Assembly (NCBI GenBank): GCA_964035545.1
Contig: OZ037771.1
Location: 5,326,628 to 5,390,627 of the forward strand
Direction: 5' to 3'
From: Bugula neritina
Lineage: Eukaryota > Bryozoa > Gymnolaemata > Cheilostomatida > Bugulidae
Length of the DNA stretch: 64,000 bases
The position numbers were made by a program, and so were the translations under genes. The notes under the pieces are model-generated. The model was given only the letters and a program-made list of their open reading frames with translations, searched no databases and was not told the origin of the DNA. Below are positions 37,941 through 49,200 of this stretch, in pieces. Every line of letters starts with the position of its first letter. Positions within the stretch are counted from its first letter, which is position 1.

Positions 37941-40900
37941 TTGAGGGTATTAGCATTAACTCTTACTCAAACTCTTTTTACAGTCAGCTAAAGTTCCACC
38001 AAAGCACGTTGCTGTAGGGGCGGCTGCACCAGGGGGCCTAGAAGGAATCCAAGGAGGAAACCCAGGAAGTACATTCACTGAAATAATAACTACTAAACTG
38101 ATCATCAACTACATAGGGGTAGATTGGAGAGTGGGAGGTGGACAAACATGACTCAGTGGAGCACTTGTCTAGCATGACTCATGTTGTGTTGAGACAGTAT
38201 ATACATCATAAAGGTCGCTAGTGATGTCACAAAGGTCATCTAGTTCATTCTACCCATGCATGTGCTACTTTAGACCTTTCAAATAATGTTGCCAGTGTGA
38301 CATCATGCGAAGGAAACATGCAGAGATAGTTCCTCTACATGCCTCAATGTCAGGTTCTAACACATGTTTTAGCTACATACAAATGAAATTAGATATTTGT
38401 AAGTAATTGAAAAGGCTAAAGATTTAAAGCAAAAATACAACATTTAAATAACACCATTGCTTATATCAAATTATATATCTAGTTATTTATATGACAGGTG
38501 ATCAAACTCAAAACTTTTTTGGTTGTCAATGATGTACATATCACATGGTGACATGTGACGTGAGTTAGCAAGTTTAGCAATAAATTCTGGCACATGCTTA
38601 GTAGATAGAAAATCTCATCTTGGACACATGTCCAGATGATGGGTTTAAGCAGATACTTCTTGCTACTCCAGTAGACAAAAGCCATATGTAAATGTGCCCT
38701 TGAATACAGGATTCAACAGCTGTACTATTATAGCTATCTAACTAGTGGTCATACATTCAGTCTTGTATTTTATACAATGTTGTATGATATATTGTGCATA
38801 TGAACATACTTATAGAGTTGCTCTATACACACCTTGGCAGTAGTTGAAAGCGCAAGGTACAGTTATAATATCTTCATCTCTGTCACAACTCACATAGTGT
38901 CTGTACACAGCTTTGTACTGACACTGTAGATATACTTCTTTAGTTTGAGTGTAAGGATCACAACAAGATTCTGTGGTCTCTCTTTTATATATAACCTTAC
39001 TGCTCTACAATACACCTTATACATCACCTTACTACTCTACAATATACCCTATATATCACCTTACTACTCTACAATATACCTTATACATTACCTCACTACT
39101 CTACAATACACCTTATACATCACCTTACTACTCCACAATATACCTTATACATCACCTTACTACTCTACAATATACCTTATATATCACCTTACTACTCTAC
39201 AATACACCTTATACATCACCTTACTACTCTACAATACACCTTATACATCACCTTACTACTCTACAATACACCTTATACATCACCTTACTACTCTACAATA
39301 TACCTTATACATCACCTAACTGCTCTACAATACACCTTATACATTACCTTGAATATAACTTTACTGCTCTACAATACACCTTATTTATTACTCAAAAACT
39401 AATTATGTTGATATTTTCTGCTGATAGTTTCACATTGTTTTCTCTTTATAATCCCAAAAGTGCTAAAATTAGCACACAGCACCATAAATACTGCTAATAA
39501 TTCTTACCCAAACGGCTAACTCACACATTCGATAAGTGGAGGTTGCATGACTGCTGGATGATATTTCAAACCCAGATGGGTCATTTTCAGAGAAGGACAA
39601 GCAAGAGAGAAGGCTTATGCCAGATTCGATGTTAGAATACTCAAACTCTGCAATAGTATACAACCTGACTATTTACTCTGCCTTCTGCCACGATAACTTA
39701 TTTGGAGCCTTTACTTCTACATACTTCAAAAGCTCAGTAGTTTGTGACTAGTAACTTCTTGAATTGAACTAAGCAACATGTAATTTCTAATTTTTGTCTT
39801 TTATTTTATAGTTAGAAAAATTTGGCTCAGCGTAGACACTAACGAAAATTAGATTTGTATGTTTTTCCTTGACTCAGCAACTATCTTGTTTTACAGTTAT
39901 CACTGAATTTGAATTTAAGATTTTCTGGTATATATTACCAACAACCTCACTAATTAGCAAGTTTTCATAAAGCTGCCAACTCTCCGTAAAATAAGAATAA
40001 AGTAATATATGTTTGGTACATGTACGTATATTGGTAGCCTTTACTATATTTAACTTACCCTCGCAGCTTTTTATTTTGATGTAGATGGGTATATCTGTTA
40101 GTTCATAGTCATGAGCAATAGCTATGGTTTGGGGTATAATTAAAGGCCTGTATGTGGCCGGTGAAGTCATGAACTGTATTGAATTTGCCATCTTGCACTA
40201 CAAACAGAATAAACTAATGTATCATCATTAGGTATAAGAGTGTAATAAAAAAGTATGAATCATTGTTTAAGTTGATATGAGGTTTTACCCTAATACTGCA
40301 TCATTTAATTTCATATTAGATACGACATTAAATAATAATGTTAATATTATAATCATTGAAATAATTGACAAGTTTTGTGAAAAAAAATTTAAAAAAAAAA
40401 TAAAATGAAATTTCAGTTAATAAAAATTCATTGTTACAGATGTGCAGCACTGCATATGTTTTGGGTAGCAGAAGTCAGGATACATGTTGTGTTTGTAACA
40501 TGGAATAAAGGTTATAATTCTGTCTGCCAAAGAGTGCGAACAATGATGTCATGTGGGTGTCATGTAGATGTCATGCATATGGATGTCAGGTAGATGTCAT
40601 GTGGGTGTCATGTAGATGTCATGTGGGTGTCATGCAGATGTCATGTGGGTGTCATGTAGATGTCATGCATATGGATGTCAGGTAGATGTCATGTGGATGT
40701 CATAGGAATGTGCTTTTGATGTGGCACCACAAGTTTCAGATAATTTAAATTTTAATAAAACTGTCTCAAATATAGTCTATCTTATTTTGAAACATTTACC
40801 GTGAGTGTTTAACTGTGCACAAGTGTATAATTACAGCTGACCAATCTGAATTAATATTACAGTGTGTTTGAACTAAAGCAAATGTTTTCTGCCACTAACC

Positions 40901-43900
40901 GTTAGGTATTATGAAAATTCAGTGCTGGGGAGAACATATGGTCAATATCACGGAGTAGTAGATAGGGTATGTGAGTATTAGGCACTATAATTTAAACTTT
41001 CTTAAAATAAATGCACTTATAATAATAACCTTAGCGCTTTTGTAAAACTATTTACCGGAGTCGTGCTACTTATTTCTGTGTTCCCATCTAAAGCGTGATC
41101 AGGAACCAGAAACTCAGATTCAGAAGCTCCCTTCAGCTGATCATACTTGTGACCAAAGGAACTCAGTGTCACTTTGATCTCAGCAATCCGGAAGTTGATT
41201 GGTGTTGTCAGATCAGACGAGCCTTGACTGTGTCTCATCAGCAAGATGTGACTTCCAGGGATGGAGGGTTTAGGTTTAGAGACTAAACAAGTAGATGTTG
41301 AACGTATTGCAGGAAATAAAAGCTTTATATTTTCGTTCATAATAAATACAAACATCATGATTCTAGATAGCATACAACAATCAACTTGAAACCAACATTT
41401 AGTTAAAATAAGCTAGTTCATTTATCTTGCGAAATGTTATGTATACAGTTTTTACGTTAACAACTACATTTGATACATATTTCATACTGTATATAAATTA
41501 ACAAATATATCTTTTATTCAGTTATATTTCCTTCACAAAAAATACAGTATTTTAAATATTACAAAGTACAGAAATTCAAAAAAGAATATGACATACATTT
41601 GGTGTTTTTCAGGATCTGTGCAAGACTAAAGCTCACTTGGTAGCTGCTCTTGTCCCGCCCCAGACTGAAGGTTGGAGAATGGTCAGATCCTTCATCGAAG
41701 TTCATCAGAAATAAAGCTGTTTGCTTTTTAGCACAGAAGTCAAATTTTGTTATATCAACACCTGTAATATAAAAATATAAACAATGACTATAACTATAGG
41801 AAATCTATCTAAAATTTGTTGCACTCACGCACGCACAAGGCTGATCTAAGCTAGTTAAATATTCAGCAAAACAGTAAAAGAAGTTATGTCCCCACTTTGA
41901 TATGGAAACTAGTGGACTTTAATGCGATTGGCCATAACACAAAAATGAGATGTAACACAGTTTTGAAATTAAACTTTACTTATAAGGTTTATTTAACTAA
42001 CTTGCACAAATGAGCTAATACAGGCAAGTTCTAAGACCTACTCAATTTATCAGCTCTTACCCGAAACAGTATAGGCCTAAATATGTTTTATTATAATTAT
42101 ACTGCATAATATACTTTAGCGATAGAATGGAGCTTTGTTTAAACACACTATATATTCTACAGCAGTCAGTCAATATAAACAGAGATTTCAGCTTTAGAAT
42201 TAAAGCATGAAAATATTACACTATATAGTTTAAAGTACTTTGCACATAGATTGATTTCAAGTAGTTTAGACTTACTATAATTCCAAATAGCCAAACCACC
42301 CAAGTTTCCATCAAAATCATTTCCCAAGATGTTGACATAACTGCCATCTTGAATAGTGTGAAATCGAGAAAATTCATGTTCATCTGCGCTTTTTCGTTTG
42401 TAAAGATTCTTTGCTAACAGTTTCAGATCCCAGAACGCATCTAAAATGATGTGTATTGTTACAATGTTTACTTGAGTTTGATTTTTTGTTGTTATAGAAA
42501 AAAGGCAAATTTTAATAGGGGAATAGATGAAACTAGCATAGAATATGTATTTGTATGTGTATATGTGATTTTAGGTAAAAATGGCACAAATAGAAAAGTA
42601 GTAAAACTGGCACACTGATGTTGAATTTTCCCAAACCCCATCCCCAAACCAGAACCGCATTCCAAACTCCCAACCTCTACCCCAGACTTTAATTAATGAT
42701 AAAACTGTGCCATTTTTACCTACTTTGCCATTAGTGCCATTTTTACCGGTGCCAATTTTACTGGACACCGTGTATATATATGTATGTGTATGTGTATGTG
42801 CATGTGCATGTGCATGTGCATGTGCATGTGCATGTGCATGTGCATGTGCATGTGCATGTGCATGTGCATGTGCATGTGCATGTGCATGTGCATGTGCATG
42901 TGCATGTGCATGTGCATGTGCATGTGCATGTGCATGTGCATGTGCATGTGCATGTGCATGTGCATGTGCATGTGCATGTGCATGTGCATGTGCATGTGTA
43001 TATATATATATATATATATGTAAGAGTTAAGTAAGCTGTTATTTTTAGCTAAAGTAAAAAACAAAGTTTTTAAGTAGTTTTCCTCATTGCCAACTCAGGC
43101 AACTCAACCGGTTATTTATTTTTATGAACCTAATTTTAAGAGGATTCGGCAATCATTCAAGTGCATAAGAATTTGATATATCATTTTGCAAATTACAATG
43201 AGTTCTATGTGGTATTCTAATCTTTTTACATTTATCATTGTCTATTGGAGCAAAATAAGTTTTTTTGCTTTAATACTTTTATAGGCAATAAAACAATGAC
43301 CACCTTGATAACAAAATTATGCTTGTTATGTTATAGAGTAGACTAAAAAAGCAGCTTAGCAATTTTACGCTTTTTTTAAAAGTAATTTTGATGTTACAAA
43401 CATGAGAAGTTAACTGTAACTCTTGAATGCATTTCAGCAAACTATTGTCACACATTTTTACCAAAAAAATCGTTTAAACAAATATTAAGGCTTTTTATCA
43501 GCAACTTAAAGCCATCAAAAGCTAAAGCAGCAACAAGCACCAGAACAAGTTAAAAAGCTGTTCACCTATACATAGCTAATTTGAAGTTGTCTGCCCACCT
43601 ATGAAATAGTGCCCAGAAAGGTTGTTCTTGTAACGCACTAGGCACAAGTGGTGCCACAGAGAGAGTGTCTGTGAAGCTACCAGCTCAACCGTATCAAAAC
43701 CAACTGTCAGGTAAAGGACACCTTCTGGGTTGATGAACAGTTTCACTCCTAAAGGAAGAGAAATAAAAGATTTACATGCATCATGGCGCTGCAACTAGAG
43801 ATCATACCTTTTGAACTAATTGTTCTACTGAAACACAAATTATGCAAACTTCTTGATAATAATAATCACTAATTTTGTAATGCTGCTATAGTGGATCACA

Positions 43901-46154
43901 TGGTTTATGTATTTATAAACATAAACACTCATCTTGAGCTACATTTTTTAAATATGAAAAATGCAAACAACTTCGTACTACACAACTTTATAACTTTTTA
44001 ACCGAGCAGTTTGAATCTACAACTACAAATCTATTATATTATATTTTTATCATAGTATCAAATTGTTAATGAGCAGTATAACAGTAGCACATGAATGTTC
44101 TAGCATGAAATTACCACATGATTTGTATTTATCTATAATAGCATTTAAATTACCCAAACTATAATAATGCTGTTTCTGACTCTCCAGTGATGAATGCTTT
44201 TGTCAGCTCACTACTTTAAGCTGTTCAACTGTAGCATAAGACGATCTTTACATAGTAAAACTAAGTTACATATACTCTATGTAAATGCAAGAGAAGACAA
44301 TTACCGAGATTGAAATTGGGTTCAGTGATATTTAGGAAGGTTTGGTTCTGATTGAGCGGCAGCCTGAACACACGCAGCCAGAGACCAATTGACCAGGTTT
44401 CAATGAGGCCGATACTAGTGAGTGACTGTATAGGAAGGCTGGGGTACTGACTGTTATACTCCACAAAGCTCTGTGAAACAGACTGCACATTGTGACAGTC
44501 CTGTTCATCTAGAAATTAATAAGTTCATAAAATAGCAAGTTTTAATGGCTAGAACTACACTTTATATATGTTACCGCATGGCTGTGGTAAATGATTTTAT
44601 ATTATAATTAAACGCTTGCAGTATATTATATGTCTATATTGTAAATGCGTTATTATAAAAAGAAAATATGAATTATATAAGTATTTTGAAAATAAGAGCT
44701 TAAACGCAAGCAAAATAAAAGGAAACACAAATAAAATATTTTCAAAAGGCTCAATTGCCACTCATTTTGCCCATAAATGCCTTAAAAAGTCACACAAAAT
44801 ACTTGTATATAGTAAAAATCTCGGGTTACTGAATTAAGGACATTAAAGAAGTGTACGTAATTATACAAATCTGGTATTTATTTTGTTTACTTATAGTTTA
44901 CCAGGTGTAAAGGTGATAATGAATTTTTCTGAAACTATAAAGTCTTACCTCTATTTATACACCTGTAGTAGATGTATATATAAGCAGTTATCACATCCAA
45001 ATTTTGCCCTGAATAGCAGTGGTCATCCTCCAAGTATCCAAAATTTATATTTGCTTCTACTGAATATGTAGTGAAGTGTGAAAATATAGCTCTCACCCTT
45101 TCAGTCATATTCGTTACACACCCGTTGGCCTAGATAAAATTAAACTGATGCATGACTCAAACGTATCTTACATCTTTATCAAATCATTATTAAAATTTTT
45201 AGATTGCATTACATCTTAAATAAAGTTGAAGCAAGGTGACTTTAAGAGCTTGTTAAGGGTGACTTCTTGGTTTAGGCTTTAAAATTCGTAACTCAAATAT
45301 ATATGCAATTCTTGCTTCTAAACCTAAAGTCATATTTTTTATCCTCAAGTAAAAGCCAAACAAAATAATATAAAGATTGTTTGGCAGTTTTCTGTTGTAT
45401 ACCTAAAGTGACCTTGTTTTATGCAAAGTGTTTTCCTATCATAAAAACAAACTGAATCACTCAAAAATACACCACCCTTTAGAAAGCATACAGGGTTACA
45501 TCAACCTATGATAAATTCGAAAATTACACAACCCTATAAGAAGTGTAGAAAGTTACATTAACCTATTAACATCCTATTACTGTAGACTACGGACTCACCA
45601 ACGACCAATAGGCAAGCATTACGTCTATCTCCTTGTTTTTATTTTTACAATCTAATTTTACCATGTTTCCGGTTTGTTTGCCCAGTAAATATTCTAAAAG
45701 AGATAGATAAAAATGTGTACGCTGTTACAGAGGTTTTTGAGGACTACAACCATAATATTGTAATGAGTTATATTAATAATAATTACGCAATAAAACCCTG
45801 AAGCATTTGAGAAAGTTACCTGCTGTATCTTTTAGGACAGTCAATCTGATACTGCAATTCAACTACATCGAAAGCTTTTTATTTAAAATGTGAAAAATCG
45901 ATAATCTATAACGTGTAGCCTATATTATTATGATATATGTATATATTATGTAGTTGTATATATACTTATACATTGTTGTTTGTTGAGTAGCATAGACAGC
46001 AGCATAAATTTAATGATAATGTAAGAAACAAATAATCTCTGTAAAAAGTGCTACAGCATCTTTGGTATTTTTAAAAAAAGTTTCAAGATTAATCCAAGAA
46101 TTAGTTATTTAGATAAAGCAGGTGCCCCCTATACACACTATATGTTATTGATAT

Positions 46155-46212
<58 letters not shown>

Positions 46213-49200
46213 AGAGTGCGGTCATATAGTAGATATAGATGATATGCTATTACATTTTACATAATATAGTAATATAGTAGATACGCTAAGTATAGAAATG
46301 TTACCGTAGTGGCCAAGACCTTGTAATTCAGCCGACAGAGGTGCTGAGGAAGGAATACACACGTTTGTTATATATTCTTTAATCCTATAGTCACACAGTG
46401 ATCCTCCATGTGTACCATTGTGTATAAAATTCACCATTCCTATATCATATAATTAATACCATAAGGCTAAGGACATACATAACCAGCTAAGAGAAAGTTT
46501 TTATATTTTTTTTACAGTCATACTTCTTTCAGTTTTACTTCTACAATTAAAGATCTACTGAGTAATAATTACGGATGATTTTAGAAAAGTGATGTAGTAT
46601 TATTTTAATATTATGTTGAAATCTACTCGTAGTTTTACGTTGTGCTTACAACTTTAAAAACTATAAAAACTTGTATTATAGATGAAGCATAATGCAACTT
46701 TATTGAGATAAATTGATTGCAGATCTTAGAGTACAGTTTTGGTGACAAAACCATGTTTACTTAATTAGTAAAAACTACTTTAATTTACACTCAGACAAAA
46801 TTATTACAACATTTTGAGCAAATTTATACTTTTTTTTACATATACACATTTTTTGTAGCTATGAAAGTATTTTAACTGATGACATGGAAGCAGTTGGAAG
46901 GAAAGTCTACAGAAGGCAAGTTACCACAGAAACCAGAGCTGTGTCGAATATTCTTTATATCTTTGGTGGCAGCTGGCAGCGTCTTATACCTGGCAATGTC
47001 GTTGGTAGTAACGTAAATTGAGAAGTCATCAGGTCGGGTTCGGCCACACAAATCACCTCCTGCATGTAGACGAGTGTTAAAGTAGCCATGTTTGTTAGAT
47101 GTGAAATATATATACATATACTATTGTTATATGTTATGATATACTTTGCACATTTAAAAGTAAAACAAAGTGAAGAAATTGAGATCACCCAAGTTTTTCA
47201 AGTTTCTTTATAAATTTTGGGTTGGAGTGTGGGTTGGATTTCCTTTGAGAACATAACGTCTTCTGCTAAATTTCTAATCTATATAACACAGGCTTTTCCC
47301 AATTTCTTCATTACTGCACCTAACTCAATTTTGTATGAAGAAAAATGTAGAAAACTATAGTTCTAGACCTTCATCTGATCATAGAAACATACTGAAATGA
47401 AAACGATCAGAAGTTATTTTAAGATAAATTAAAACTGTTTGACAAGCGAGTTGAAATGGTAAAGCCTTAAAAGCGCTAACTTGTTACTATTTTTAGTAAC
47501 ATTAGCAACATCTTGATCAATTGATTATTATAATAAAATTACTTGTAACTGTAACCTATAGAATTTTAATAAAATAACTTTACAGGCTATATTGAAGTAA
47601 GATATGATATACAGATATGTAGATAAGATAAGATGTAATATACAGACTGTATATAAAATAAGATGTAATATACAGACATGTAGATAAGATGTAATATACA
47701 GACATGTAGATAAGATGTAATATACAGACTTGTATATAAGATAAGATGTAATATACAGACTGTATATAAAATAAGATGTAATATACAGACATGTAGATAA
47801 GATGTAATATACAGACATGTAGATAAGATGTAATATACAGACTTGTATATAAGATAAGATGTAATATGCAAACAAGCGAACTCACCAACATATACAGACA
47901 CAGAGTGTATTTGAACAAACTCAAACAATTTTACTCTGAACCAAGGTTGATTAAGAAGATCCATCTGCTCATTTGGAAACCAAATATAACTTCGGTCTAA
48001 AACTATCCCAGTTTTGATGTCGTTATCTATCACGTTCCTTGAGTAAATTTTTCTATGTTGCTCTGTGCTATAACCAGTTATCAGAGTTATATACTATTGC
48101 AATTTTTGCTCTACTCTATTCCTAATTTAATATATCATAGAATACTTGCTAGAGCATCAAAGTGACATGATTGGAAAATGTCTGCTTTTTAGTCCAGGGA
48201 AATACACACTCAAATCACCAACCACAGCAATGTCATCTCTGACAAAGATGCATTTTGTGGCAGCTGACAGGTTATTATTTAAAAACCAGATCTTAACAAA
48301 CAGAGGGCTTCAGCATGTTGAAGGTTCTATCCCTTGCTTCTGCATTATTATATTTATGTCAAAAGATTATTACTCTAAGTATATGCGACAATTGATGTCT
48401 ACAGAATATTATGTATAAAGTTTATTGCGAGTACACTTACTTGCTTGGACCAGAGATCATTGTTGCACCTGTAGAGCTAGAGAACATTTTATCCCACAGA
48501 TGATCTTGAATGTATTCTATCACGGTTGCTATAATGGCCATCAACAATATAAAAAGTATGTCTAATGGTAGATTAACTACAGACTATTGTCCATAATCAA
48601 TATATGAGATGTTTTAACTTGACCTACTTTCTGTTGCTCACTATGGACACAAAAGTACGAATTAGGACAGTACAGCCACAAGTATTACCATTTTAATAAC
48701 AAAAATGAGGTATTTCATTAACCAAGGATATTATTATATAACACTTTTCATTAAAGTTTCATTAAAAAAATTTTAGATGGCACAAATTTAGTTACTAAGT
48801 TTGTGTCATCTGAAATTTTCGAAATCATTTTGAAATGAAACTTTAATGAAAAGTGTTATATAATAATATAATTGGTAAATGAAATATCTCATTTTTGTTA
48901 TTAAAATGGTAATAATTATGGCTGTGCCGTCCTAATTGGCACTTTTGTGTTCATAGTGAGCAACAGAAAGTAAGTTAAGTTAAAACATCTCATATATAGA
49001 TTAAGTTTAAAAATTTTAGAATGCAAATTGATAAAAAATTAAGTAGTCAAAAATGTGCTTATAATGCAGATTGTTTCAAATAAACTACTTATGAATATAT
49101 TGCAGTGAAACTAGAGTCATGTAAAGTCTCTAGAGTCTAGAGCATAAATTCTCAATCATCCTTAGGTGTGCATCTGTGCCTTAAAAGTTAGTATGAAAAA

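Noticed and set aside
38945-39497. Long plus-strand frames of Tyr/Thr/Leu repeats
   Set aside because: Generated by the 32 bp minisatellite, which stays open in several frames.
42707-43064. Overlapping frames of CACA, HVHV, MCMC and HMHM
   Set aside because: All come from the TGTGCA hexamer satellite.
47528-48033. Minus-strand Tyr/Leu/Ile-rich repeat frames, one fused to a receptor exon
   Set aside because: The repeat part is intronic minisatellite; only 47886-48037 is exon.
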